Positions 16,352-25,603 are shown, counted from the stretch's first letter. The stretch: DNA of 62,255 bases from Deltaproteobacteria bacterium (GCA_016874715.1 VGTK01000009.1:1-62255), one strand, 5' to 3'. Program-made: numbers and translations. Notes: a model not told the origin generated them from the sequence alone.

Positions 16352-18205
16352 ATGCGGACCTACGGAAGGATCACCACGATTGCGCTCGCGCTGCTGACGC
16401 TCGCGGGCACGGCGCGCGCAGGCACGCCGATCTCGGGCTTCGACGACACGCTGGTCGTCGGCGGGCTGTCGGCGCCGACGGCGATCGCGTTTCTCCCCGA
16501 CGGGCGGCTGCTCGTCGCGCAGAAGGGCGGCGCGCTGCGGCTCGTCGCGAGCGGCGTCGCGACCACGCTGGTCAACATCCCGGTGTGCACGGGCTCCGAG
16601 ATGGGGCTCCTCGGCATCGCGATCGACCCGTCGTTCGCGAGCAACGGATTCATCTACCTCTACCGCACGAACCCGGTGAACGGCTGCGGCAGCGCGACCG
16701 GCCGCTTCAACGAGGTCGTGCGCGTGACGATGGCCGCGAACGCGATCGACATCGGCTCGCTGTCCGTCCTGCTGACCGGCATTCGCACCGACAACGGCAA
16801 CCACAACGGCGGCGTGCTGCGCATCGCGCCGGACGGCAAGCTGCACGTCGGCGTGGGCGACACAGGGCTCGGCGACAACGCCGGCCCGCCGAGCAGCGCC
16901 ACCAACCCCTACGCGCAGGACCAGAACGCGCTCGAGGGAAAGATCCTGCGGCTCAACCTCGACGGGACGATCCCGGTCGACAACCCGTTCGTCGGCCAGG
17001 TCGGCAAGCGCGAGGAGATCTTCGCCTACGGGTTCCGGAACCCGTTCCGCATGGGCTTCGACCCCGTGAACGGCAGCCTGTGGGTGGGCGACGTCGGCGA
17101 CCTGACGGTCGAGGAGATCGACATCGTCACGTCCGGCGACAACTACTCGTGGCCCCACTGCGAGGCCCTGCTGCCGGTGGGCTGTGCGCAGCCGGGCGAC
17201 GTCGCGCCCGTCTTCAGCTACCTGCACAGCGGCGGCAGCTCGCTCGGCAGCTCGATCACCGGCGGCGCCTTCGCCGGCGCGTCGTTCGGCGGGCTCGGGA
17301 ACGACTACTTCTTCGGCGACTTCATCGGCGGCAAGATCTACCATCTCGAGCCGAACGTCGCGCGCGACGGCGTCATCGGTAGCGCCACCACGTTCGTCTC
17401 GAGCGCGAACGGACCCGTGGACATCGTCTTCGGGCCGGACGGCGCGCTGTACTACGTCGCGTTCTTCGGCGCCGAGGTTCGCCGGGTCGCCCCGCTGGCG
17501 ATCCCGTCCGACATCGACGCGTACCTCTGCTACAAGGCCACGCTCGCCAAGGGCGAGACACCGCTGCCGCAGGGCACCACGGCATCGCTGTCCGACGCGA
17601 TCGTTGCGGGACCGCAGTCGTTCGACGTCAAGAGGGCGACGACCATCTGCAACCCGGCGTCGGTCAACACGAGCAGCGCGATCGAGCCGAACGCGCACCA
17701 GGAAGGCTACCAGGTGAAGCGCCCGGCCGGCGCCGCGAAGTTTGCGAAGGGCCTCGTCACCACGAGCGACCAGTACGCGAGCCGCAACCTCCTCCTGAGC
17801 CAGGAGAGCTCGCTGCTCGTACCGTCGAGCGCGGTGCTCGGCTCGGGTGGCGCACCGGCGTACGGCCTGACGACGGTCGATCACTACAAGTGCTACAAGG
17901 CCGGGCTCGCGAAGGGCTCGCCGAAGTTCATGGCGCCGGCGCCGCCGACCGTTTCGGACCTGTTCTACCCCGGCGGGCAGAGCTTCGTCGTGAAGAAGCC
18001 GAGCCGCTACTGCGAGCCGGTCGCGGCCGACGGCTCGGCGGTGAACTTCCCGGCGTCGAAGCTGGTCTGCTACGGCGTCAAGCTGCCGCCGGGCAACAAG
18101 TTCCCGAAGACGCTGGTCTCGACGAACAACCCGGACCTCGGCACGGACGTCCTGCTCGCCACCGCCGTCGGAGAGCTGTGCGTCCCGGCGAACGTCGTAC
18201 CGTGA
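16352..18205 (+). CDS. Exported PQQ-dependent sugar dehydrogenase (GSDH) with two C-terminal repeat modules
   Basis: 617 residues from the ATG at 16352, with GGAGGG upstream. A signal peptide (MRTYGRITTIALALLTLAGTARA) precedes a six-bladed propeller of the glucose/sorbosone dehydrogenase family. Motifs seen are LSAPTAIAFLPDGRLLV, MGLLGIAIDPSF, TDNGNHNGGVLRIAPDGKL, GKILRLNLDGTIP, AYGFRNPFRMGFDP and GDNYSWPHCE. After about residue 380 two homologous ~115-residue modules follow, each starting with a CYKA motif (YLCYKATLAKG, HYKCYKAGLAKG) and containing paired cysteines and a GQSFVVKKP-like strand. Enzymes of this type oxidise aldoses with PQQ in the periplasm. The module pair may be a binding or anchoring domain (inference). 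Confidence 0.85.
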   Translation: MRTYGRITTIALALLTLAGTARAGTPISGFDDTLVVGGLSAPTAIAFLPDGRLLVAQKGGALRLVASGVATTLVNIPVCTGSEMGLLGIAIDPSFASNGFIYLYRTNPVNGCGSATGRFNEVVRVTMAANAIDIGSLSVLLTGIRTDNGNHNGGVLRIAPDGKLHVGVGDTGLGDNAGPPSSATNPYAQDQNALEGKILRLNLDGTIPVDNPFVGQVGKREEIFAYGFRNPFRMGFDPVNGSLWVGDVGDLTVEEIDIVTSGDNYSWPHCEALLPVGCAQPGDVAPVFSYLHSGGSSLGSSITGGAFAGASFGGLGNDYFFGDFIGGKIYHLEPNVARDGVIGSATTFVSSANGPVDIVFGPDGALYYVAFFGAEVRRVAPLAIPSDIDAYLCYKATLAKGETPLPQGTTASLSDAIVAGPQSFDVKRATTICNPASVNTSSAIEPNAHQEGYQVKRPAGAAKFAKGLVTTSDQYASRNLLLSQESSLLVPSSAVLGSGGAPAYGLTTVDHYKCYKAGLAKGSPKFMAPAPPTVSDLFYPGGQSFVVKKPSRYCEPVAADGSAVNFPASKLVCYGVKLPPGNKFPKTLVSTNNPDLGTDVLLATAVGELCVPANVVP

Positions 18206-18215
18206 GGTGATCCCG

Positions 18216-18344
18216 GGCCGGAGGAGCCGCCGCGTACGGGCCGGAGGAGCCGCCGCGTAGGTCCGGCGGCTCCTCCACGTAGGTCCGGCGGCTCCTCCAC
18301 GTACGTCCGGCGGCTCCTCCACGTACGTCCGGCGGCTCCTCCAC
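18216..18344. repeat. 22-bp tandem array with inverted first units
   Basis: Two copies of a 22-23 bp unit in one orientation (18216-18260) are followed by four copies in the opposite orientation (18261-18344). The core is GTCCGGCGGCTCCTCCAC, with linkers GTAC or GTAG. The opposed units can pair into a long hairpin 11 bp after the sugar-dehydrogenase stop, so the array may act as a terminator. The remaining gap to 18505 holds nothing else I recognise. Confidence 0.9.
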
Positions 18345-18505
18345 GGCGCCCGGGTGCCGGAAACCGGCGCGATCGGCCGGTTCGCCGGTCCGACCGGTCT
18401 CGCGCGCGAGCTCCCGGTCTGGCGGCAGCCACAGGCTCTATGCGACAATCCGGAACGACGCGCGCCCCGGAAGGTGGTGTGCCGGCCACGGGAGGACCTG
18501 GCGCA

Positions 18506-20419
18506 ATGGGCCATCGAAACGATCCGGCACGGAACTTCGGACTCGGTCTCGCGATCGCAGTCGCGATCGCCGCCGCGGGATGCGGCGGCTCCGGCGGCGG
18601 CTCGTCGGACCCCGGTCCCGGCCCGAACCCGAACCCGAGCTGTGAGGCCGAGCAGCAGTTCTCGAGCACCTTCGAGGGCATCCAGAAGGTGATCTTCGAG
18701 CGCCACGGCTGCACCGAGCAGATCTGCCACGGCAGTGCGGCCCAGGGTGGCCTGAACCTGTCGCCCGACGTCGCCTACGACAACATCTACGACAAGCTGG
18801 CCTCGGGAGTGTCGGGGAAGCTCATCGAGCCCGGCGACAACGACCGCAGCTACCTGTGGCTCAAGCTCGCTGCCGCGACCAACCCGGGCAGCGTCGACAT
18901 CTCCGGCTCGCCCATGCCGAGCGGACGCCCGGCGCTCGGCGCGGACGAGCTCGAGCTGCTGCGCCTCTGGATCTACAATGGGGCACCGCGCGAAGGTACG
19001 GTCGCGGGCAGCGAGGCGCTGCTCGACGCTTGCCTGCCCGATCCCGAGCCGATCATCGTCAAGCCACTCGATCCGCCCGCACCGGGGGACGGCATCCAGC
19101 TCGTGATGCCGGAGTGGCCACTGCCGCAGAAGAGCGAGCACGAGCTCTGCTTCGCGACCTACTACGACTTCACCGACCAGGTGCCCGACGAGTTCAAGGA
19201 TCCGACCAACACGCTGTTCCGCTTCAGCGGCTTCGAGCTGCGCCAGGATCCGCAGAGCCACCATCTGCTGCTCTACTACTCGCCGCTGAACTTCCAGCCC
19301 GGCGGCGTCGACGTCAATCACCCGTCGTTCGGCAGCTGGACCTGCTCGGGCGGCGCCCAGCACGGCCAGACCTGCGACCCGAAGGCCAAGGACGCCTGCG
19401 GCAGCGAGGGCCTCTGCCACAGCGAGATGCAGCCGAGCTTCGCCTGCGTCGGCTACGGGCCGCCGTCTGACGAGCCGGCCGAGATCGCGGGCGGCGCCGG
19501 ACAGGCGCAGGCCTACCTGCCGTTCTTCCCGGGCGTCTTCTCGCAGGTCCCGATGAAGGGCGTGATCTACTGGAACACGCACGCCTTCAACACGACCGAC
19601 CTCGACACCACCATGCACGGGCGGCTGAACTACTTCTTCGCCAAGGACCAGCGCTTCCCGGTGGTGCGCATCAGCAACTTCGGCGCGATCTTCCGGCCGA
19701 ACAACCCGCCGTACACGAAGGAGACGTTCTGCAACGACCACGTCTTCCCGGTGGGCTCGCGCGTCTTCCACCTCTTCGCGCACATGCACCGGCACGGCGA
19801 GCACTTCTGGGCGACGTTGCCGGACGGCACGCAGATCTACGAGACTTTCAGCTTCAGCGATCCGACGCAGCAGCGCTACGACCCACCGCTGGCGTTCGAC
19901 TCACCCGACCGGGCCGACCGCACCGTGCGCTACTGCGGGACGTACAACAACGGCATCAAGCCCGACGGCTCGCCGGACACCGAGCTGGTGACCCGGCTGT
20001 CCCGCATCCCGCCGAGTGCCCAGGGCACGATCGGCGGCTCCTGCAACCCGATCGCCTGCACCGCCGGCAAGGTCGGGGCGGCGTGCAACGGTGCTGCCGA
20101 CGACGCGAGCTGCGACTCGTCGCCCGGTGCGGGTGACGGCGACTGCGATGCCTGCCGGATCACCGGCGGCGAGAGCACGCAGAACGAGATGTTCGTCCTG
20201 TTCGGCGCGCAGTACATCGACCCGAACGCCCCCGGCGCCAACCCGCCGGATGCCCCGCAGGGTGTCGCGCAGGTCGCGAGCCACGACGAGACCGGTCGCT
20301 CGCTGTCGACCGTACCCGCGTTCCCGCACTTCCAGGGCTGCGTCGCCCCGGGACGCGGCATGTCCGGCACGGCCGGCGTGTCCGCGGGCGTCAAGCAGGT
20401 CGCGGACGTCGCGCAGTAA
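18506..20419 (+). CDS. Lipoprotein with cytochrome-c-like segment and copper type II monooxygenase-like domain
   Basis: 637 residues from the ATG at 18506, with GGGAGG upstream. A lipobox (IAVAIAAAGCGG, acylated C26) precedes a Gly/Pro linker. Next is HGCTEQICHGS followed by GGLNLSPDVAYDNI and DELELLRLWIYNGAP, resembling planctomycete-type cytochrome c (PSCyt1) domains. The heme motif is C-x4-CH rather than C-x2-CH, so heme attachment is doubtful. The C-terminal ~400 residues resemble copper type II ascorbate-dependent monooxygenases. QDPQSHHLLLYY supplies the HH pair of the first copper site; HLFAHMHRHGEHF supplies His ligands of the second. Many cysteines fit an extracytoplasmic fold. The predicted role is outer-surface oxidative chemistry; substrate unknown. 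Confidence 0.7.
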   Translation: MGHRNDPARNFGLGLAIAVAIAAAGCGGSGGGSSDPGPGPNPNPSCEAEQQFSSTFEGIQKVIFERHGCTEQICHGSAAQGGLNLSPDVAYDNIYDKLASGVSGKLIEPGDNDRSYLWLKLAAATNPGSVDISGSPMPSGRPALGADELELLRLWIYNGAPREGTVAGSEALLDACLPDPEPIIVKPLDPPAPGDGIQLVMPEWPLPQKSEHELCFATYYDFTDQVPDEFKDPTNTLFRFSGFELRQDPQSHHLLLYYSPLNFQPGGVDVNHPSFGSWTCSGGAQHGQTCDPKAKDACGSEGLCHSEMQPSFACVGYGPPSDEPAEIAGGAGQAQAYLPFFPGVFSQVPMKGVIYWNTHAFNTTDLDTTMHGRLNYFFAKDQRFPVVRISNFGAIFRPNNPPYTKETFCNDHVFPVGSRVFHLFAHMHRHGEHFWATLPDGTQIYETFSFSDPTQQRYDPPLAFDSPDRADRTVRYCGTYNNGIKPDGSPDTELVTRLSRIPPSAQGTIGGSCNPIACTAGKVGAACNGAADDASCDSSPGAGDGDCDACRITGGESTQNEMFVLFGAQYIDPNAPGANPPDAPQGVAQVASHDETGRSLSTVPAFPHFQGCVAPGRGMSGTAGVSAGVKQVADVAQ

Positions 20420-20423
20420 ACCT

Positions 20424-20453
20424 CGCGTGCGGGCGGACCTCCGCCCGCACGCG
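20424..20453. terminator. Strong hairpin, bidirectional terminator
   Basis: A perfect 14-bp inverted repeat (CGCGTGCGGGCGGA / TCCGCCCGCACGCG) with a 2-nt centre, 5 bp after the copper-monooxygenase-like gene stop. There is no T-tract, so termination would depend on stem strength. Confidence 0.65.
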
Positions 20454-20460
20454 CCTCCTT

Positions 20461-20491
20461 GCGAGCCCGCGCCGGACTGGCGCGGGCTCGC
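20461..20491. terminator. Second strong hairpin between convergent genes
   Basis: A perfect 13-bp inverted repeat (GCGAGCCCGCGCC / GGCGCGGGCTCGC), 5-nt loop, immediately after the first hairpin. The pair separates two convergent transcription units ending at 20419 and 20560. Confidence 0.6.
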
Positions 20492-20559
20492 TCGCGTTCA
20501 CGGCGCGCGTCCGATCGCAACACGAAGGCCCGCCGCCCGAGGCGGGGCCGCGGCTCGCC

Positions 20560-21387
20560 TCAGAGTGCCGTGCTCCCCGGATCGCGGCGCCGGCGCGCCA
20601 GCGCCGCCACGTACTGCCCCGTCCACCACCGCGTCGGCCAGCGCCCGAGACGCTCGGCGGCACATGCGACGCGCAGCGCGCCCGGTCCAGCCCGGCCACC
20701 GAGAGTGCGCTCGACCCCGACCAGGGCGACACGCGGAAAGTGATGCACCGCGGTCAGCTCGGCGACGGTGAATCCCGCGTCCTCGAGCGCCGCGCGCAGC
20801 CCATCGCGGCCGTGCGTTGCGCCGACCGCGTACGGCACCACTCCCGCGCGGCGCAGCAGCGGGGAGAGCTTGTTACGCAGCCGCACCAGCGGATGTCCGG
20901 GGTTGTCGAGCGTCACGATCAGCACTCCCCCCGGTACGATGACGCGCTCGAGCTCGCGCAGCGCGGCGGCGATCTGGGCGTGATCGGAGAAGTGGTCGAG
21001 CGTCGAGTTCGACACCACGACGTCGAACGCGCCATCGCGGAACGGCAGCCGCCGGACGTCGCCGGCGACCGCGGTGGCACCGCCTCGGCGCACCGCACCC
21101 GCGGCGATCACCGGCGACACGTCGATGCCGGCGACGCGCTCCGCGCGCGCGGCGAGCGCCGGAACGAGGCCGTCGCCCCAGGTCTCGTCGTAGAGGTCGG
21201 TCTTCAGCACGCGGCGCGAACGACCAGCGGGCAGCCAGCGCTCGAGCAGCGCGAGCGTCGCGAGGTCGGCGTGCCGCCGCCAGAGCGGCGCCGCGTCCCC
21301 GAGGTTGCGACGCGCGACCGCGTCCCAGTACGCGGTCGGCTCCGACGCGTGATCGTGCTCCTCCGCGCCGCGTCGCGCGCGCGTCAT
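20560..21387 (-). CDS. Class I SAM-dependent methyltransferase, third gene of the opg operon
   Basis: 275 residues from the ATG at 21387, which overlaps the opgH stop as ATGA, so it is translationally coupled. The SAM fold is clear, though the usual glycine-rich loop is replaced by RRVLKTDLYDETWGDG. Other blocks are AGIDVSP, AGDVRRLPFRDGAFDVVVSN, LRELERVIVPGGVLIVTLDNP and LRAALEDAGFTVAEL. No membrane segment is visible. Family members methylate small molecules, lipids or glycans. Its place behind opgG and opgH suggests a substrate linked to periplasmic glucans or their lipid environment, but this is inference from context only. Confidence 0.85.
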   Translation of the reverse strand: MTRARRGAEEHDHASEPTAYWDAVARRNLGDAAPLWRRHADLATLALLERWLPAGRSRRVLKTDLYDETWGDGLVPALAARAERVAGIDVSPVIAAGAVRRGGATAVAGDVRRLPFRDGAFDVVVSNSTLDHFSDHAQIAAALRELERVIVPGGVLIVTLDNPGHPLVRLRNKLSPLLRRAGVVPYAVGATHGRDGLRAALEDAGFTVAELTAVHHFPRVALVGVERTLGGRAGPGALRVACAAERLGRWPTRWWTGQYVAALARRRRDPGSTAL

Positions 21388-24047
21388 TCCTCTACGGGCC
21401 CGGGCAGGTGCCCGGGAAGCTGCCACACCTCGACATGCAGCTGGTCGACCGAGTCCGGGTCGTTGAAGACGATGCGCTGCTCGCGCGGCGCCAGCGCCGC
21501 GGTGCCCTGTGCGAGCAGCCGCTCGACGAGGGCCACGCGCGCCGCGCGGATCTGGGCGCGCACCCGCCGCGGGCGCCGCAGCAGAGCGCGGTGCAGCGCG
21601 TTCACGTACGGATCGACCACGGCCCGCACGAGCCCGTTGCGCTGCGGACGCGCCAGGGCCGCGTGCGCCGCCTGCTCCTGCTCGAGGATCGCGGCGAGAT
21701 CGCGCAGCTCCTGCGGCGGGTCGATCTCCTCGGGGATCACGAACAGACCGACGCGGCGCGCGGCGTCGCCGACACCCACGCGGCTCGTCACCACCGACAG
21801 CGGGATCGAAACCAGCAGCGCGCCGATGATCGGCGTCACCCACCAGAAGTAGTCGGGGTTCAGCCAGTAGAGGCCGAGCCCCCAGACCGTCGCGAACAGC
21901 GTGTCGAAGCCGTGCTTGCGCAGCGCCTCGCCCCAGCCGGTCTGGTTGTCGTCGCGGCCCTGCGACGTCCAGGAGACCGTCCGGCCGAGCAGGTTCTGTA
22001 CGACGAAGCGCGTGTGGAAGACCATGCGGATCGGCGCCAGCAGGCTGCCGAGCAGCGTCTCCACGACGATGCTGACCAGCAGGCGGAACACGCCGCCGTA
22101 CGCGCGCCCGCTCCGGCGCTGCACGACCAGCAGCAGGACGCTGAGGAACTTCGGCAGGAAGAGGATCGCGGCCGTCACGGCCATCAGAGCGAACGCCCAG
22201 TCCGGGCGCCAGATCGGCCAGTCCGGGAAGAGGCTCGGGCCGTCCGGGAAGTAGTTCGGCTCGCGCAGGACGATCTGGATCGCCTCCACCGTGCTGAGCA
22301 CGAGAAACGCGAACCACAGCATCGCCGACACGTAGGAGAGCACCCCGTTCACGAACAGCGTGCGGTGCGCGCCGAAAAGACCCTCGCTGAAGAGGAGCCG
22401 CAGGTGCTGCAAGTTGCCCTGGCACCAGCGGCGGTCGCGGCCCATCTCCTCGAGCAGCGTCGAGGGCACCTCCTCGAACGATCCGGGGAGGTCAAAGGCG
22501 AGCCAGAGCTCCCAGCCGGCGCGGCCGAGCAGCGCCGCCTCGACGAAGTCGTGGCTCATGATCTCGCCGCCGAGCGGCGGCTTGCCGGGCAGCCGCGGCA
22601 GCCCGCAGTACGCCATGAAGGGCGCGATGCGGATGATCGCGTTGTGGCCCCAGTACTGGCCGTCACCGAGCTGCCAGAAATGCAGCCCCGCGGCGAACAT
22701 CGGCCCGTAGACGCGGCTCGCGAACTGCTGCACGCGGGCGAGCAGCGACCTGCGATTGACCGCCGTCGGGACGGTCTGGATGAGCCCGACCTTCGGGTGC
22801 TCCTCCATCATGCGCACCATGTGCGCGAGCGTCGGCCCCGACATGATGCTGTCGGCGTCGAGCATGATCATGTAGCGGTACTTGCGGCCCCAGCGGCGGC
22901 AGAAGTCGGCGACGTTGCCGCTCTTGCGCTTCAGCCGCACCTTGCGCCGCCGGTAGAAGATCCGGTCGAACGCCTGCGCGTCGCGGCACCACGTCGCCCA
23001 GGCGGCCTCTTCGCGCGCCGCGGTCTCGACGGTCTGCGTGTCGCTCAGGATGAAGAAGTCGAAGTGCTCGAGCACGCCGGCGCGCTCGAGCGAGCGGCGG
23101 ATCGCCTTCAGCCCGGCGAACACGCGCTCCACCGGCTCCTCGCAGATCGGCATGACGATCGCGGTGCGCGCCTCGGGCGCGATCGGCGCGTCCGGGTTCG
23201 CGACGACGCCATTGGTGATCGCGAAGCGGTCGCGCCGCCCGACCAGGGTGAAGAAGCCGAGCGTGGCGGTCCAGAAGCCGATCGAGATCCAGCCGAAGAG
23301 CGCGCCGAACAGCAGCACGATCGCGACCTCGACCGGCGTACGGCCCTGGTCGGGCAGCACGTTGACCATGAAGCCGCTCGCGATGACGCTCGGGATCAGC
23401 ACCAGCAGGACCAGCAGCAACCGGCGCCGGTGGGCGACGCGCGGCCACGGCAGGCGCCGCCGCTCGGCGCGCAGCTCGGCACCGAAGCGCGGCTGCTCGA
23501 CGCCGGCGCGGCGGGCGCGCGCACGCTGCAGGACCCGGCGGGAGAAGCGGCGCTCGATCTTCGCCGGGACCACCGGTCCACGCAGCAGCGGCGGCATCGA
23601 CCAGAGCACGCCGTCGCGGACCGGCACCTCGGCACCGGGCGGTGCTGCCACGGCGCCGTGCGGACCGAAGCCCGCCTCGACCCGCCAGGCGAGGAAGTCG
23701 TCCGTGGCGGGATCCCACTGCACGCGCGACCGGCCGGCGCGCTCCTCGAGGATGGTCTCGAGCGCGCGCCGCGTCTCGGCGTCGGCGTCGCTGTCCGCGG
23801 ACCACGGCTGTGCGTGCAGCGCCCGCTGCACCGCCTGCTCCGCCAGCGCCCTCCGGTCGATCTCGGCCACGCCGAGCGCTCCGAGATAGTCGACCGCGCG
23901 CCGGTGCGCGCCCTGCCAGTCCTGCAGCAGGCGATCCGCAGGCACCTCGAGGAACACGCCGTCGCTGACGCGACCGCCCGCAGCGGCGCCCCCGGGCGCT
24001 GCCGTCGCCGCCGCCGCGTCTCCCCGACGCTCTGCCCGGTCGCTCAC
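21384..24047 (-). CDS. opgH: Glucans biosynthesis glucosyltransferase H
   Basis: 887 residues from a GTG at 24047 that overlaps the opgG stop (GTGA). This is the inner-membrane GT2 enzyme that polymerises the beta-1,2-glucan backbone of osmoregulated periplasmic glucans from UDP-glucose. Two N-terminal transmembrane segments (about 209-229, 241-265) precede the catalytic domain: MPICEEPVERVFAGL, the first Asp in FFILSDTQT, D397-A-D399 in MLDADSIMSG, DFVEAALLGRAGW, and RRW (539-541) in GRDRRWCQGNLQH. Several C-terminal hydrophobic segments follow. Length and motif order match OpgH/MdoH. The N-terminal ~30 residues are Ala/Gly rich and unconserved. Confidence 0.95.
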   Translation of the reverse strand: MSDRAERRGDAAAATAAPGGAAAGGRVSDGVFLEVPADRLLQDWQGAHRRAVDYLGALGVAEIDRRALAEQAVQRALHAQPWSADSDADAETRRALETILEERAGRSRVQWDPATDDFLAWRVEAGFGPHGAVAAPPGAEVPVRDGVLWSMPPLLRGPVVPAKIERRFSRRVLQRARARRAGVEQPRFGAELRAERRRLPWPRVAHRRRLLLVLLVLIPSVIASGFMVNVLPDQGRTPVEVAIVLLFGALFGWISIGFWTATLGFFTLVGRRDRFAITNGVVANPDAPIAPEARTAIVMPICEEPVERVFAGLKAIRRSLERAGVLEHFDFFILSDTQTVETAAREEAAWATWCRDAQAFDRIFYRRRKVRLKRKSGNVADFCRRWGRKYRYMIMLDADSIMSGPTLAHMVRMMEEHPKVGLIQTVPTAVNRRSLLARVQQFASRVYGPMFAAGLHFWQLGDGQYWGHNAIIRIAPFMAYCGLPRLPGKPPLGGEIMSHDFVEAALLGRAGWELWLAFDLPGSFEEVPSTLLEEMGRDRRWCQGNLQHLRLLFSEGLFGAHRTLFVNGVLSYVSAMLWFAFLVLSTVEAIQIVLREPNYFPDGPSLFPDWPIWRPDWAFALMAVTAAILFLPKFLSVLLLVVQRRSGRAYGGVFRLLVSIVVETLLGSLLAPIRMVFHTRFVVQNLLGRTVSWTSQGRDDNQTGWGEALRKHGFDTLFATVWGLGLYWLNPDYFWWVTPIIGALLVSIPLSVVTSRVGVGDAARRVGLFVIPEEIDPPQELRDLAAILEQEQAAHAALARPQRNGLVRAVVDPYVNALHRALLRRPRRVRAQIRAARVALVERLLAQGTAALAPREQRIVFNDPDSVDQLHVEVWQLPGHLPGPVEE

Positions 24048-25603
24048 GGCAGGACCACGTAGGACCAGGTCTCGGTGAGCACCTCGCCGCCGGCATCGAG
24101 GAAGGCGCGCACGTCGACTGGCCCCTTGTGGCGCGGGCGCACCTGGAACGCGAGCCGCCAGCCGCCCGTGACGGGGTTCTTGACCACCTGCTGCTCGATC
24201 AGCTCCGCCGAGTCGTCGCCGCCGGCGATGCTCACAACGCCCCGCACCACCGTGTCGGCCGGCAGCTTCGCGAGCTTGCCGCCGTCGAAGTCGACGACGA
24301 AGCGGTGCGCGTCCTCGAAGGTGCCGAAGTCGCGCCGCGTGCCGACCACGCGTCCCCCGGGTGGACGCTTCGCATCGTCACCGAACCACGACATCGAGTA
24401 CGCGAACGCCGCGGGGGTGCCGGGCTTCGGCAGCTCCGCCGGCACCCAGAACGCGACGATGTTGTCGTGGATGTCGGACTTCGTCGGGATCTCGATCAGC
24501 TCGACGCGCCCCTTGCCCCAGTCGCCCTTCGGCTCGACCCACGCGCTCGGCCGCAGCTCGGAGCGCGCCTCGAGGTCCTGGTAGCTCGCGAAGTCGCGGT
24601 CGCGCTGCATGAGCCCGAATCCCTTCGGGTGCTCGATCTGGAAGCTCGACACGTGCAGCGTGCGCGGGTTGTCGAGCGGACGCCAGATCCACTCGCCCGT
24701 TCCGGTCTGCATCAGCAGGCCGTCGGAGTCGTGCACCTCGGGGCGGAAGTCCACGATCTCGCGCAAGTCGTTTTCGCCGTGAAAGTACATGCTGGTGAGC
24801 GGGGCGATGCCGAGCTTCTTCACCTCGCGACGCAGGAAGAGCCGCGACTCCACGTCGACCTCGGTCTCGGTGCCCGGCCGCACCACGAAGCGGTACGCTC
24901 CTGCGACGCTCGGGCTGTCGAGGAGCGCGTAGATCTCGATCTCCTTGGCTCCCGGTGAAGGTACCACGAGCCAGAACTCACGGAAGTCGGGAAACTCCTC
25001 GCCCGACGGCCCCGCGGTGTCGATCGCGAGGCCGCGCGCCGAGAGGCCGAACACCTCGTTCTTGCCGAGCGCCCGGAAATACGAGGCGCCGAGGAACACG
25101 ATCACCTCGTCGGGGTACTTCGGCGTCTTGATCGGGTAGTGGATGCGGAAGCCTGCGAAGCCGAGGTCCTGCGGCACCTGGCTCGCGAACTTGTTCTTGC
25201 CGTAGTCGAACAGGCTGGGCGAGAACTCGACCGGCCGCACGCCCTTCGCGTCGACCAGGTTGATGCGCACCGCTCGGTCGTAGAACAGCCCGAGGTGGAA
25301 GAGCTGCACCTCGAATCGCGACTTGCGGTCGCGCCAGAGCGACTCGTCGGGGCGGAAGCGGATGTCGCGCCACTGGTCGTAGCTCAGGTTGAGGAGCCAG
25401 TCGGGGACCTTCGGCCGCGGCTCGTAGCTGCTCGCGGCCAGCTCCTGCGCGCGTCTGGCGACGTCGTCGAGACCGAACGCGCCTGCGCTCGCGGGCAGCA
25501 GCACCACGAGCATCAGCGTGAGGCCGCCGAGCGTCCGATGGACACGCCCTGCGGTTCCATCCCTCGTGTCCGGCGAAGCCGGTGCGGACGTCCGATGCGG
25601 CAA
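24044..25603 (-). CDS. opgG: Periplasmic glucan biosynthesis protein G
   Basis: About 519 residues. The OpgG/MdoG core is clear from FGLDDVARRAQELAASSY through QWRDIRFRPDESLW, LFHLGLFYDRAVRINLV, FAGFRIHYPIKTP, ASYFRALGKNEVFGLSARGLAIDT and FREFWLVVP to the terminal LTETWSYVVLP. It is a periplasmic protein required for OPG backbone branching or release. The start is uncertain. A TTG at 25603 gives a full signal peptide ending VVLLPASAGA; the first ATG (25513) leaves only a 12-residue hydrophobic stub. The region between the two contains a copy of the dispersed element (25558-25593), so the native 5' end may have been altered. First gene of the opgG-opgH-methyltransferase operon. Confidence 0.9.
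   Translation of the reverse strand: MPHRTSAPASPDTRDGTAGRVHRTLGGLTLMLVVLLPASAGAFGLDDVARRAQELAASSYEPRPKVPDWLLNLSYDQWRDIRFRPDESLWRDRKSRFEVQLFHLGLFYDRAVRINLVDAKGVRPVEFSPSLFDYGKNKFASQVPQDLGFAGFRIHYPIKTPKYPDEVIVFLGASYFRALGKNEVFGLSARGLAIDTAGPSGEEFPDFREFWLVVPSPGAKEIEIYALLDSPSVAGAYRFVVRPGTETEVDVESRLFLRREVKKLGIAPLTSMYFHGENDLREIVDFRPEVHDSDGLLMQTGTGEWIWRPLDNPRTLHVSSFQIEHPKGFGLMQRDRDFASYQDLEARSELRPSAWVEPKGDWGKGRVELIEIPTKSDIHDNIVAFWVPAELPKPGTPAAFAYSMSWFGDDAKRPPGGRVVGTRRDFGTFEDAHRFVVDFDGGKLAKLPADTVVRGVVSIAGGDDSAELIEQQVVKNPVTGGWRLAFQVRPRHKGPVDVRAFLDAGGEVLTETWSYVVLP
25558..25593 (-). repeat. Dispersed ~60-bp element, copy 1 (core)
   Basis: On the minus strand, GACGTCCGCACCGGCTTCG then CCGGACACGAGGGATGG; the second half (CGTGTCCATCGGACG) follows to about 25536. 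This copy lacks a stop codon at its edge and overlaps the 5' end of opgG instead of lying behind a gene. Confidence 0.8.

Noticed and set aside
15026..19804. 1592-codon minus-strand ORF
   Set aside because: Covers three real genes in other frames; composition is typical of GC-rich antisense shadows.
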